Of a stretch of 64,000 nt of DNA, positions 9,108 through 17,651 are shown in pieces. Made by a program: the position numbers and the translations under genes. Positions within the stretch are counted from its first letter, which is position 1, and each line of letters starts with the position of its first letter. This stretch comes from Methylobacterium tardum (GTDB lineage: Bacteria; Pseudomonadota; Alphaproteobacteria; Rhizobiales; Beijerinckiaceae), in NCBI RefSeq assembly GCF_023546765.1, contig NZ_CP097484.1, forward strand, positions 5,442,501 through 5,506,500, in the 5' to 3' direction. The notes beneath the pieces were generated by a model, which searched no databases, was not told where the DNA came from, and saw nothing but the letters and a program-made list of their open reading frames with translations.

Positions 9108-9425
9108 ATGCGTGCGCTTCTGCTCGGTGCGGTGATCGCGGGCCTGACCGCCGGCGCGGCCTGGGCCGCGCCGCGGACCTACACGGTCCCGGACCCGACC
9201 GCGCAGTTGCGGCCGCCGAAGGACGGCAGCCTGGCCGCGGGCTACGAGGCCGCCCAGGCCAATTGCCAGACCTGCCACTCGGTGGATTACATCGCCACGC
9301 AGCCGCCCGGCCGCGGGACGGCGTTCTGGGACGCGGAGGTGGCCAAGATGATCAAGGCCTACCACGCCCCGATCGAGCAGGCCGATGCCGGCGCGATCGC
9401 CGCCTATCTGGCGGGGACGTACTGA
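9108..9425 (+). CDS. sorB: Sulfite dehydrogenase cytochrome c subunit
   Basis: 105 residues with a Sec signal peptide (about 1-20, cleaved after AWA). A single heme-binding CxxCH lies at Cys53-Cys56-His57, and the C-terminal helix resembles small monoheme cytochromes. It accepts electrons from SorA in the periplasm. I chose the ATG at 9108 because GGAGG (9094-9098) sits 9 nt upstream. The ATG at 9081 overlaps the sorA stop (ATGA), would add nine residues and is equally possible by translational coupling. Either way the pair is co-transcribed. Confidence 0.88.
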   Translation: MRALLLGAVIAGLTAGAAWAAPRTYTVPDPTAQLRPPKDGSLAAGYEAAQANCQTCHSVDYIATQPPGRGTAFWDAEVAKMIKAYHAPIEQADAGAIAAYLAGTY

Positions 9426-9442
9426 GCGTGTCGAGCGACGGA

Positions 9443-9458
9443 CGGAACGCGCGTTCCG
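9443..9458. terminator. 16-bp palindrome between convergent genes
   Basis: CGGAACGCGCGTTCCG is a perfect palindrome in the 37-bp gap between the sorB stop and the end of the opposite-strand gene at 9463. The position suggests a shared bidirectional terminator, but there is no T-run and almost no loop, so a protein-binding site or Rho-assisted end are alternatives. Confidence 0.35.
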
Positions 9459-9462
9459 CGCG

Positions 9463-9702
9463 TCAGCGCAGCGCGAGCACCTGCGCCGCGTGGGCGGCGA
9501 CGGATTGCACGGCCGGAAGATCGTAGGCGTAGACGCGGCCGGCCAGGATCGCCAGCGCCAGCGTCCAGAACACCGCACCGCCGACGCGCCGCGCCGTGCG
9601 GTCGCCGGTCGTGGAGGCCGGGCAGGCGCGCGCGACGCCGTCGGCGACGGGCTCGCCGAACGGATCGAAGGCCGGCGACTGGATTTCAGAGGCGCTGCGC
9701 AT
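9463..9702 (-). CDS. Single-pass membrane protein, unknown function
   Basis: 79 residues: a polar N-terminal half with an Arg-rich stretch, one hydrophobic helix (about residues 45-60, WTLALAILAG-type), then an Ala/Val-rich C-terminal helix. The reading frame continues upstream to 9849, but that part is Arg/Ser-rich low-complexity sequence overlapping the end of the cyclase gene, so the ATG at 9702 is preferred. No recognisable family and no clear ribosome site. It converges on sorB. Confidence 0.45.
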   Translation of the reverse strand: MRSASEIQSPAFDPFGEPVADGVARACPASTTGDRTARRVGGAVFWTLALAILAGRVYAYDLPAVQSVAAHAAQVLALR

Positions 9703-9814
9703 GATGCGGAATGTCGCGCTCGGCACCCCCGTTCGCAATGGACGCGTCTTTCGTATTTCGCTGCGCGTAGAGATGCTTGTTCTCCGCCCAGACCCGACGG
9801 CAAACAGGTTCTTC

Positions 9815-11203
9815 TCAGGGCGGCGTTTCGATCGTCGGCAGCGGAACATCCGCCCGGCCGGCGCCCGGTCCGGCGGGCGTGTGGTAGGCCATGCGCTCGC
9901 GGCGTCCCCGCAGGGGCTCGCGGCTGACCTCGCGCCACGCCGCAGCCGGGGCTCCGGCCGCTCGCCGCGCCGCCTCCGAGACCAGGATCGGGACGCCGTG
10001 GAGCTTGGTCGCCTGTTCCAGGCGGGCGGCGACGTTGACGGCGTCGCCCAGCACGGTGAACTCGTAGCGCGCCTCCTCGCCGATGATCCCGCAGAACACC
10101 TCGCCGTAATGGACGCCGACGCCGATGCGTACGGCTTCCGTCGGCCCGGCCCGGTCGGTCCAGCGGGCGATCACCGCAACGAGGTCCTGGGCGAAGGCGA
10201 GGGCGCGGGCGGCATCGTCGGGGCCGGGCTCGGGCAGGCCGAACACCACCAGGGCCCCGTCGCCGATGAACTTGTCGACCACGCCGCCGCGCAGGCGGGC
10301 GAGGCGCGTCACCCGCCGCCGGAACGCGGACAGGAACTCGGAGAGCCGGTGCGGATCGAGGCTCTCGGCAAGGGCGGTCGACCCGCGCATGTCGATGAAC
10401 ACGATGGCGGCCTGCTGTCGGCGGCCGGCCTTCAGGCTGCCGTCGCCGTCGGCGAGCCGCAGGACCAGCTCCTGCGGGAGGAACCGCGACAGCCGGTTGC
10501 GCCGGGTCGCCTCCCGCAGGGCCGAGGCGGCGAACAGCACGAACAGGACCGCGAGGGCGCCGACCAGGACCCAGATGGCCAGGGCGATCCGGGACACGAT
10601 CGCCTGCCGCCGCTCCATCCGGTCGGCCTCGTGCGCCTCCATGAGGCGCACGCGGTCGCGGATCGCGTCCATCACCTGCTTGCCGCGCCCGCCCGCCACG
10701 GACGCGCGGGCCGCCGCGCCGTCGCCGCCGCGCATGAGGGCGACGCTGGCGCCGATTTCGTCGAGCTTCCGGCGGATCAGCCCGGCCAGGGCGTCGAGGT
10801 CGGACTTCTGGTCGGGATCGTCCCGGACGAGGTCGCGCAGGAGGTCGAGCTGGCGGTCGGCGTTCGGCCGGCCCTCGGTGAAGGGCAGCAGGAAGGCCTC
10901 GTCGCCGGTGAGCAGGTAGCCGCGCTGGCCGGTCTCGGCGTCCTGCACCGCGGACAGCACGCGGGCGAGGCGCCCGTCCACCGCCACGGTGTGGCGCACG
11001 GCGTCGATGCCGCGCTGCTGGTACACGAAGGCGCCGAGCGCGATGGCGGTCATCACCAGGATCGTGGCGAACCCCACCGTCATCCACGCCACGGTGCGCG
11101 AGCGCAGGGACCGCTGCACCCGTGCCGCCATGCGCGCCCGGACGGAGGCGGCATCCGGCGCGGGATCGACCAGGTCCGGTGCCGGCGCGGTCGAGACGGC
11201 CAT
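9815..11203 (-). CDS. Adenylate/guanylate cyclase with CHASE3-type sensor
   Basis: 462 residues. Two membrane helices (about 40-60 and 225-245) bracket a helical extracytoplasmic region of about 160 residues containing ETGQRGYLLTGD, the signature of CHASE3 domains. A class III nucleotidyl cyclase domain follows. It has both metal Asp residues (FIDMRGST and FIGDGAL), a Lys before the second one consistent with ATP use, and the transition-state Asn/Arg pair in GDAVNVAARLE. It should make cAMP in response to an unknown periplasmic or membrane signal. The frame extends to 11479, but that part is encoded by a dispersed repeat, so a start at 11203 (or 11221) is chosen. Confidence 0.85.
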   Translation of the reverse strand: MAVSTAPAPDLVDPAPDAASVRARMAARVQRSLRSRTVAWMTVGFATILVMTAIALGAFVYQQRGIDAVRHTVAVDGRLARVLSAVQDAETGQRGYLLTGDEAFLLPFTEGRPNADRQLDLLRDLVRDDPDQKSDLDALAGLIRRKLDEIGASVALMRGGDGAAARASVAGGRGKQVMDAIRDRVRLMEAHEADRMERRQAIVSRIALAIWVLVGALAVLFVLFAASALREATRRNRLSRFLPQELVLRLADGDGSLKAGRRQQAAIVFIDMRGSTALAESLDPHRLSEFLSAFRRRVTRLARLRGGVVDKFIGDGALVVFGLPEPGPDDAARALAFAQDLVAVIARWTDRAGPTEAVRIGVGVHYGEVFCGIIGEEARYEFTVLGDAVNVAARLEQATKLHGVPILVSEAARRAAGAPAAAWREVSREPLRGRRERMAYHTPAGPGAGRADVPLPTIETPP

Positions 11204-11271
11204 GCCGCTGGCTCTGTGCATGCGCGAATCGGTGTCCCAGAGTGTCGAGGCTGCCCGCCGGATCGGGTCCG

Positions 11272-11414
11272 CCGTCGTTCCGGGGCGCCGCAGGCGAGCC
11301 CGGACCCGGAGGGGCACGCCGCAGGCGGGCAACCCAGATCCGCTGGCCGTGCAGGATCTTGGCACGTCGGCGGGTCTGGATCCCGGGCTCCGCTGTGCGG
11401 CCCCGGGATGACGG
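11272..11414. repeat. Dispersed palindromic repeat, family 1 copy A
   Basis: About 143 bp ending in inverted copies of CCGTC(G/A)TTCCGGGGC at the left and GGCCCCGGGATGACGG at the right. The right arm carries an inner hairpin (CCCGGGCTCCGCTGTG...CCCCGGG). The same element occurs in opposite orientation at 62295-62410. It fills most of the 312-bp gap between the cyclase start and the upstream TAXI-like gene. This looks like an intergenic REP-like element common in Methylobacterium-type genomes, not an insertion sequence. Confidence 0.8.
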
Positions 11415-11515
11415 CGGGACAGCATCAGTCGGAGCTGGCTCCAAAGGTTCCCGATGCGCCGGCCGCACAGGGCGGACACGAGAACGCCCGGGGGTGAACT
11501 TCCGAGATGGCCATC

Positions 11516-12913
11516 TCAGCCCCCGCCCGCGCCGTGCAGCCGGACAGGCCGCCCGGCCCGACCTCCCGCCTCCGCCGCGTGCGCCCGGCAATCCGCGATG
11601 GTCGCCCGAGCGGTGTCGATGGCGACCGCAGCAGCCGACATGGTTCGGGTGTCCGGCTCCCGCTCCCGGGCGTAGCGCACCACGTCCATGGCCAGGGCGT
11701 CGACCTCGGTGTTGAGCGCCGCGATCGCCGCCGGGTCGCGCAGCGCCCGGGCCTGCCCGGCGATCTCCAGGAGCCGGTCCATGATCTCGTCGATGCGCTC
11801 GCGGCGCAGGCCTGCGAGGCGCTGCCGGATCCAGGCCAGCACCGAGACGAGGCCGCCCGCCAGGGCGCCGAGCAGGTAGAGCGTGTCGCCGTAGCGCTCG
11901 ATGAAGCCGTGCTGGTCGCGCTCGTAATAGTCGATCGCGCCGGGATGGATCGGGATCCGGGCGCTGGTGGCCGCCACGGTCGTGTCGTAGGCCGGGGCCT
12001 GGACGTACTCGGCGGCGTCCGTCGCCTGCGCGGCGGCGGTACGCTTCTCGAAGAGCTGCTGGGTCACGTCGGCCGCCACGACGCGGCTCAAGGAGGCGCG
12101 GGCCATCAGCCGGTACGAGGCGCCCACCGTCTTCACGTCGTCGGCCGGCAGCTTCGGCCGGCCGCCGAACAGGCCGCCCGGGACCGTGACCGCCTGGAGC
12201 CGCGGGAAGCGCTCGATCACGGCGCCGTCATCCTCCACGGCGACGAACGCCACCTTGCCGCCGCGGGCGACGCCCTGCACGGCCGAGACCAGGGCCAGCG
12301 CCTTGGGTGCCGAGGGCGCGATGATGCTGACGAAGGCGTCGATCCGCCGCTCGCGGAAGGCGGCGGCCACCGCCTCCTGGTCGACCGGGACCAGCAGGAC
12401 CGCCGAGTCCCGGACCGGGCCGGCGGCCTCCTCCAGGGTGAGCCCGTAATAGCCGAGGAGATTCCGGAGCAGCCAGAGATCGGCGTCCCGGTGCGCCGCG
12501 ATGCCGAGCCGCTTGCCGGCGAGCTTCGGGAAGCTCGTGATCCCGGCCTGCTCGGGCGAGGCGATGACCATCGCCTGGTCGCGCAGGATCGCCAGGGTCA
12601 GGCCGTTGGTCGGGAGCAGCACGTCGGGGCGGACCACCGCGAGGTCGGCCCGCCCGTCCTGCAGGGCGGCGGCGCTCTCGCGCACGTCGTCGAAGGACAG
12701 GATCCTCAGCCGGACCTTCTCGTGCGCGGCGTCGAGCGCGTCCGCGTAGGCCTTGATCAGGCCGGGCTCGGTGCCGTCGCGCGGCGCGACCGCGATGGTC
12801 AGGACCGTCGCCTGGAGCAGGACCCAGGCCGCGACCCCGCCCGCGCCCAGGAGGGCGGCCCCGGCCAGGAGCAGGGTCTCCCGGCGCAGGAGCCAAGCGG
12901 GGAGGGTCGCCAT
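11516..12913 (-). CDS. Membrane-anchored TAXI/NMT1-type solute-binding protein
   Basis: 465 residues. An N-terminal hydrophobic segment (about 14-36) acts as signal or anchor. A type II periplasmic binding fold of about 300 residues follows, related to TAXI (TRAP-associated) and NMT1-like proteins (ITSFPKLAGKRLGI is the typical first-lobe motif). A second membrane helix lies near residues 345-363, then an amphipathic cytoplasmic helical tail ending in an Ala/Gly/Arg-rich stretch. No TRAP permease subunits are encoded nearby, so it is not a normal TRAP transporter part and may sense or scaffold. It is last in a three-gene minus-strand set with a 12-bp gap to the DUF606 gene. Confidence 0.75.
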   Translation of the reverse strand: MATLPAWLLRRETLLLAGAALLGAGGVAAWVLLQATVLTIAVAPRDGTEPGLIKAYADALDAAHEKVRLRILSFDDVRESAAALQDGRADLAVVRPDVLLPTNGLTLAILRDQAMVIASPEQAGITSFPKLAGKRLGIAAHRDADLWLLRNLLGYYGLTLEEAAGPVRDSAVLLVPVDQEAVAAAFRERRIDAFVSIIAPSAPKALALVSAVQGVARGGKVAFVAVEDDGAVIERFPRLQAVTVPGGLFGGRPKLPADDVKTVGASYRLMARASLSRVVAADVTQQLFEKRTAAAQATDAAEYVQAPAYDTTVAATSARIPIHPGAIDYYERDQHGFIERYGDTLYLLGALAGGLVSVLAWIRQRLAGLRRERIDEIMDRLLEIAGQARALRDPAAIAALNTEVDALAMDVVRYAREREPDTRTMSAAAVAIDTARATIADCRAHAAEAGGRAGRPVRLHGAGGG

Positions 12914-12925
12914 CGGCCCGGGCGC

Positions 12926-13861
12926 TCAGAACAGCGAGATCAGCACGATGCCGCCGACCATCAGGGCGGCGCCGATCAGGCGCGGCGGGCCGGCCTTGAC
13001 CTGCTTCATGCCGAACCAGCCGAAATGGTCGAGCGCCACCGAGGTCAGGAGGTTGGCGGTGATGAGCAGGCCGTTGAACGCGCCGGCCCCGACCTTGTCG
13101 ACGAAGAGCAGCCCGGCGAAGACCGCCACCGCCCCGGTGATCCCGGCGAGGGGCATCCACCAGCGGACGCCCGCGATGTCGGCCCGGGTCGGCAGCGGCG
13201 ACGGCCGCAGCAGGAACATCAGCGCGAACACGAACACGACCGGCACGAACGACACCGTCGCGGCGAGCCAGGGATTCTCCAGGGCGCCGCGGAGCTGCGC
13301 GTTCCAGACCACGCCGATCGCCATCAGGGCGCCGGCCACGAGGATGAACGGGTAGAGCAGCTTGCCCGACATGCCGTGCCCCTCGCCATGCCCCTCGCCG
13401 CCGTCGCTCTTGCCGCCCGAGCGCGCGATGAAGGTGACGCCCACCGCCATCAGCAGGCCGCCGAGCCAGGGCATCGGCTTGAAGCCCGCGGCCTGCAGGC
13501 CGAACAGGCCGAGCGCGTCCATCGCCAGGGAGGTGAGGATGTTGGCGGTGAGCGTCAGGCCGTTGAACGGCCCGGCGCCGACCTTGTCGATGAAGGCGAG
13601 CCCGCCGAACACCGCCACCGCGCCGGCCAGGCCCCCCAGCGGCGCGTACCAGGGCATCTTGCTCAAGCTGTCGAGGCTCGGCAGCGGCGTCGGCATCGTG
13701 AGGAACAGGGTCGTGAACACGAAGACGATCGGCAGGAACGACACCGTCGCGGCGAGCCACGGATTGACCATGCGGCCGCGCAGCTGCGCGTTCATGGCGT
13801 TGCCGATCGCCTGCAGCGCACCCGCCACCAGGATGAAGGGATAGAGGAGGGCAGCCGTCAC
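12926..13861 (-). CDS. DMT-family DUF606 (YdcZ-like) protein, tandem duplicated
   Basis: 311 residues made of two very similar halves of about 140 residues, each with about five membrane helices. Both begin LLYPFILVAGAL and both carry NAQLRG...NPWLAATVSF and DKVGAG.FNGL. They are joined by a hydrophilic linker near residues 150-170 rich in Gly, Glu and His. DUF606 proteins are usually single repeats that pair up, so this is an internal fusion that builds a whole transporter from one chain. The start is GTG at 13861, the only start that keeps the first helix. It lies between the permease (29-bp gap) and the TAXI-like gene. Substrate unknown. Confidence 0.8.
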   Translation of the reverse strand: MTAALLYPFILVAGALQAIGNAMNAQLRGRMVNPWLAATVSFLPIVFVFTTLFLTMPTPLPSLDSLSKMPWYAPLGGLAGAVAVFGGLAFIDKVGAGPFNGLTLTANILTSLAMDALGLFGLQAAGFKPMPWLGGLLMAVGVTFIARSGGKSDGGEGHGEGHGMSGKLLYPFILVAGALMAIGVVWNAQLRGALENPWLAATVSFVPVVFVFALMFLLRPSPLPTRADIAGVRWWMPLAGITGAVAVFAGLLFVDKVGAGAFNGLLITANLLTSVALDHFGWFGMKQVKAGPPRLIGAALMVGGIVLISLF

Positions 13862-13890
13862 GCGCGGACCTTGGGTTTGCGGGAAAAGGG

Positions 13891-15159
13891 TCAGACGAGG
13901 AGCAGGCCGGCGAGCGCCAGCGCGAGGGCCGGCGGCATCACCAGCAGGCCGAGCTTCAGGAAGGTCCAGGCGCCGACATCCTGGCCCTCGCGGCGGATGG
14001 CGGTGAGCCAGAGGATCGTCGCGAGCGAGCCCGTCACCGACAGGTTCGGACCGAGGTCGATGCCGATCAGGATCGCGCCCGCCACCTTCTCGGGCACGTG
14101 GGCGGCCTGCACGGCGGCGCCCGCGATCAGCCCGGCCGGCAGGTTGTTGACGAGGTTGCACAGCACCGCGACCAGGCCGCCCGCCCCCCAGGCGGTGGCC
14201 TCCGGGGCGGCGTGGGCGTAGCCCTTGAGGAGGTCCGCCAGCATCGCCAGCACGCCGGTCTTCTCCAGGGCCTCGACCAGGACGAACAGGCCGGCCACCA
14301 GCGGCAGCACGCTCCACGACACGTCCTTGGCGACCTCCACGAGGCCGCCGCGCTTGAGCAGCAGCACGACGATCGTGGTGGCGAGGCCCGCCACGAAGGT
14401 CGGCAGGCCGAGGTCGAGGCCGAGCGCCGAGGCGCCGATCAGCACGCCGCCGGTCGCCACGATGCCCAAGCCCGCCACGAGGCCGGTGCGGGACAGCGAC
14501 ACGGCCGCGACGTCGGTGGCGACCTGCTGGCCGCGCAGGGTCTTTGCCTGGGTCAGCCGCAGCACCGCGTAGGTCGTCCCGATAGCGAGAACCGAGGGCA
14601 GGGCGAACAGGCCGAGCCAGCGCACCAGCGGCGGCATGTGCTCGGCGAAGACCACGAGGTTGGCCGGGTTCGAGATCGGCAGCACGAAGCTCGCCGCGTT
14701 GGCGATGAAGGCGCAGATGAACAGGTAGGGGAGGGGGTTCTCGACCTTGGCGGCCTTGGTGGCCGCGTAGACGGCGGGCGTGAGCACCACCGCGCAGGCG
14801 TCGTTCGACAGGAACACCGTGACGACCGTGCCGACGAGGTAGACCAGGGTGAACAGCCGCGTCGCCGAGCCCTTGGCAGCCCGGACCGCGATCGAGGCCA
14901 GCCAGTCGAACAGGCCCTCCTTCCGGGCGACCTCCGACATCAGCATCATGCCGACGAGGAACAGGTAGACGTCGGTCCCCTTCAGCACGCCGTCCCAGGC
15001 GGTGGCGGGGGCGAGCAGGCCGAGGGCGACGAGCGCCCCGGCGCCGAGCACGGCCCAGATCGCCTCCGGCCAGGAGAACGGCCGCACGATGACGCCGAGC
15101 GTCGCGAGCGCGGCGATGGCCCAGGTGGCGATGTTGGGGGTCAGCGTCAGCGCGCCCAT
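13891..15159 (-). CDS. ArsB/NhaD-type (ion transporter superfamily) permease
   Basis: 422 residues with about 11-12 membrane helices and no signal peptide. The sequence carries paired half-repeats with NDACAVVLTP in the first half and NNLPAGLI in the second, plus SNPANLVVF, typical of the ArsB/NhaD/SLC13-like superfamily. It is probably a secondary carrier of arsenite, dicarboxylate or another anion; no residue seen settles which. It heads a minus-strand operon with the DUF606 and TAXI-like genes. The ATG at 15159 follows AGAGGATC about 14 nt upstream. No arsR or arsC is present, so an arsenic role has no contextual support. Confidence 0.8.
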   Translation of the reverse strand: MGALTLTPNIATWAIAALATLGVIVRPFSWPEAIWAVLGAGALVALGLLAPATAWDGVLKGTDVYLFLVGMMLMSEVARKEGLFDWLASIAVRAAKGSATRLFTLVYLVGTVVTVFLSNDACAVVLTPAVYAATKAAKVENPLPYLFICAFIANAASFVLPISNPANLVVFAEHMPPLVRWLGLFALPSVLAIGTTYAVLRLTQAKTLRGQQVATDVAAVSLSRTGLVAGLGIVATGGVLIGASALGLDLGLPTFVAGLATTIVVLLLKRGGLVEVAKDVSWSVLPLVAGLFVLVEALEKTGVLAMLADLLKGYAHAAPEATAWGAGGLVAVLCNLVNNLPAGLIAGAAVQAAHVPEKVAGAILIGIDLGPNLSVTGSLATILWLTAIRREGQDVGAWTFLKLGLLVMPPALALALAGLLLV

Positions 15160-15209
15160 CGGGTCCGGTGATCCTCTGTCGGGTTGGTTGGTGCGGGGGT
15201 GTAGCGCGT

Positions 15210-16433
15210 CTACCAGTCCCGGCCATTGCGGTTCGGGCCGAGCTGGTCTCCGCGCAGGCCCTTCTCGGGCCAAGCGGGCAGGCGGAACGCATCGCTGCCG
15301 GGGCGGGCGTGCGGGGGCGGCGGCACGAAGCTCCGGCCCACGGGCTCGATCACTTCGGTATCGGCAGGGCCGGTGCCGTCCGTCACCGTGACGGCGAGGC
15401 GGTGCGCGCCCTCCCGCCAGGGGATGCGGGCGTGGACCGTGCGGGGCCCGTCCGGCACCATCGGGTGGGCCGGGCCGCCATCGACGCGCAGATGGCAGCG
15501 CCACGCGTCCTGCGGCCTCTCCGACAGCACGAGGGCGCGCACCGAGATCGTGCCGTCGGGGGCGTCGAGGGGGGCGGTGGCGAGGCGCCGGTCGGCCGGG
15601 CTCGTGATCATCACGAAGGGCAGCGCCCGGTCGAGGGGCTTGAAGCGCCAGCTCGTGACCGGCCCGTCGATCGCCGCGACCGCGTAGCCCACCGAGCCGT
15701 CCTCGTTCTGGCCGACCGAGCGGGCCGCCGCGTAGAGGGTGCGGCCATCCGGGGCGAGCTCGTTGTAGTGGGTATGGCCCATTTCCACGAGGCGCACGCC
15801 GTGGTGGCGGATCAGGCCGGCGAGCGCTTCCCGCTCGTCGGGCACGCACAGGTCGTCCGGGTAGGTGTGGGCGAAGACCGCGCAGGGCAGGCCCTCGCGC
15901 TCGGCCTGGGCCAGTTCCTCGCCGAGCCAAGCGAGCTGGCAGGGGCCGAGGCGGAAATCGAGGCCGAACCCCTTCTCGCCGTAGCCGGCACTGATCATGT
16001 CGAGGAACAGGCAGCGCACGCCCGCGATGGTCTCGGCGTAGTAGGATTGGGTGACAGGGGCCGGATCGCGCGGGCGCGGCAGGTCGTGGCGGCGCGCCGC
16101 GTGGCCGCCGCCGCGGCGGCTGCCGGCGATCGCCGCGAACAGGGCGTCGAAATCCGTCATCGTGCCGTGCTGGCGGTCGTGGTCGCCGGCGATCAGGCGC
16201 ACCGGCAGGTCCGGATGCGCGTCGAGGGCCGCGCGCAGGAGCGCGTACTGCTCCGCCCGGCCATCCTCGGCGAGGTCGCCGGGGAGATAGGCGAAGTCGA
16301 GCAGGCTCCGGCCGTGCAGGCCCGCCACCTCCGCGAGGATCGCCCGCAGGTCGGCGACGTGGCGGTCATCGGCACCCGCCAGGTGGAGGTCGCCGACATG
16401 CGCGAACGCGAAGACGCCGTGGCGGGCCGTCAT
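15210..16433 (-). CDS. Calcineurin-like metallophosphoesterase
   Basis: 407 residues, no signal peptide. The binuclear-metal motifs appear in order: GDLHL (about residue 14), PGDLAEDG (about 51), GDHD (about 83, in place of the usual GNHD/E), AHTYPD (about 188) and GHTH (about 220). The C-terminal 140 residues form a beta-rich accessory domain typical of larger 3',5'-cyclic nucleotide or generic phosphoesterases. Cytoplasmic location is likely. The stop lies 50 bp upstream of the permease start, so weak co-transcription is possible, but nothing links them functionally. Substrate unknown. Confidence 0.85.
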   Translation of the reverse strand: MTARHGVFAFAHVGDLHLAGADDRHVADLRAILAEVAGLHGRSLLDFAYLPGDLAEDGRAEQYALLRAALDAHPDLPVRLIAGDHDRQHGTMTDFDALFAAIAGSRRGGGHAARRHDLPRPRDPAPVTQSYYAETIAGVRCLFLDMISAGYGEKGFGLDFRLGPCQLAWLGEELAQAEREGLPCAVFAHTYPDDLCVPDEREALAGLIRHHGVRLVEMGHTHYNELAPDGRTLYAAARSVGQNEDGSVGYAVAAIDGPVTSWRFKPLDRALPFVMITSPADRRLATAPLDAPDGTISVRALVLSERPQDAWRCHLRVDGGPAHPMVPDGPRTVHARIPWREGAHRLAVTVTDGTGPADTEVIEPVGRSFVPPPPHARPGSDAFRLPAWPEKGLRGDQLGPNRNGRDW

Positions 16434-16762
16434 GGTGCGCCCGCGCGCGCACGCCGCCCGCTCGTTCTGCGGTTCCCCTCAGCCATCGTGCCCCCCGGGA
16501 CAGACGCGTCCGCCCCGGCCGGGGATCGGCCGCGGTGGTCGCGACCGGCCCGACGTTTCGGACGGGGCCGAGTTCCGGCCTGCCGGGGAGGCACGCGGGC
16601 GGAGGGGCCTAACTTTTCGTGATCGGGGCCGCGCCGGAGGGTCAGCAGCCGGAAGTGTCGGGAAAGCAGACACCCCCTGTCGTCTGGCGCGACAGATCGC
16701 GGGATCTTGAGCCGCGCCCGGCCGGATCTTGCCGCGGGCGGTCGGAGACTTCCGGCGGCGCG
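16434..16762. other. Intergenic region without recognised feature
   Basis: About 330 bp of GC-rich sequence between two minus-strand genes. I see no gene-like frame with a ribosome site, no clear promoter and no repeat. The promoter of the phosphoesterase gene should lie in its left part. Confidence 0.5.
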
Positions 16763-17092
16763 TCAGTGCACGCGGCGGAACAGGTCCGGCAGGTAGCGCT
16801 CCAGGGTCTCGTGTCCCTCGAACTTCACATCCACGGTGGCGGCGTCGCCGCCCTGGCGGTGGATGCCCACGACCCGGCCGCGGGCGTGGCGCCAGATCCC
16901 CAGGATCTCGGCGAGGTCGAGCCGCTCGAACACGACCTCGTCGCCCTGCGCCACGCCCAGAGCCGGTGGCTCCCAAGCGTCGCGGGTCTGCCGCGGGGGC
17001 GCCCGATCGTCCCGGAAAAGCTCTTCCCCGGGCTCCAGGGTCGAGGAGAAGGTTTCGTTCGCGGAGTGCTCGCGGAAGAGCATGATCTTCAC
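16763..17092 (-). CDS. Hypothetical cytoplasmic protein
   Basis: 109 residues, acidic, without signal peptide or membrane segment. The second half alternates short strands (VVFERLDLAEI, RVVGIHRQ, ATVDVKFEGHETLERYL), suggesting a compact alpha/beta or barrel-like domain. The start is GTG at 17092; an ATG at 17083 is three codons inside. The gene is divergent from the YeeE pair across an AT-richer 148-bp region around 17093-17160. Family not recognised, but amino-acid composition and codon use match the neighbouring real genes. Confidence 0.6.
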   Translation of the reverse strand: MKIMLFREHSANETFSSTLEPGEELFRDDRAPPRQTRDAWEPPALGVAQGDEVVFERLDLAEILGIWRHARGRVVGIHRQGGDAATVDVKFEGHETLERYLPDLFRRVH

Positions 17093-17240
17093 TAAGCCAT
17101 TGCGATAAATGAATAATTACAGGTCCAAAACGATCCGGCAAGGCTTGTTCCGGCGTTTCCGGAGCGCTACCACGTCGCATCCGGCCGCCGCCGCGGCCGC
17201 GCGAGTCGCGATCCTGCGAGTCGCGATCCGGGGACGTGCG

Positions 17241-17651
17241 ATGGGCACCTATCTCCCCGCCCTGGCTGGCGGCCTGCTGATCGGCCTGTCGGCCACGCTG
17301 CTGCTCCTGCTGAACGGCCGGATCGCGGGGATCAGCGGCCTCGTCGCCGGCCTCGGCCGCCCGGGCGCGCGCCGCTGGACCGACGCCGCGTTCCTGCTCG
17401 GCCTCGCCCTCGGGCCGCCGCTCTTCGCTCTGCTCGCCGGCCAATGGCCGCAGATGCGCATCGCGGCCGGTCTGCCGGTCCTGGCGCTGGCCGGCCTGCT
17501 GGTCGGCTTCGGCACGCGGCTGGGGTCCGGCTGCACCTCCGGCCACGGCGTCTGCGGCCTCGCGCGCCTGTCGCCGCGCTCGATCGTGGCGGTGCTGGTC
17601 TTCCTCGCCACCGGCATGCTGACGGTCGCGGCCGTCCGGGGGCTGGCGTGA
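17241..17651 (+). CDS. YeeE/YedE-family membrane protein, first half
   Basis: 136 residues with about four membrane helices and the conserved signature [17 protein letters not shown] (about residues 95-111). In full-length YeeE/TsuA proteins this Cys motif lines a thiosulfate-conducting pore. It is one of a split pair: the next gene starts in a GTGA overlap with its stop and supplies the second half. Together they should form a small sulfur-compound (thiosulfate or sulfide-related) importer in the inner membrane. The ATG at 17241 is preferred; upstream in-frame sequence is Arg/Ala-rich and unlike the family. Confidence 0.85.
   Translation: MGTYLPALAGGLLIGLSATLLLLLNGRIAGISGLVAGLGRPGARRWTDAAFLLGLALGPPLFALLAGQWPQMRIAAGLPVLALAGLLVGFGTRLGSGCTSGHGVCGLARLSPRSIVAVLVFLATGMLTVAAVRGLA

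Noticed and set aside
11507..14221. 904-codon plus-strand open frame across the TAXI-like and DUF606 genes
   Set aside because: Spans three opposite-strand genes, including their gap, and consists of His/Gln/Arg/Asp repeats typical of antisense frames at high GC.
13891..15159. Arsenite efflux assignment for the permease
   Set aside because: No arsR, arsC or arsA nearby and the family also carries other anions; left as superfamily level.
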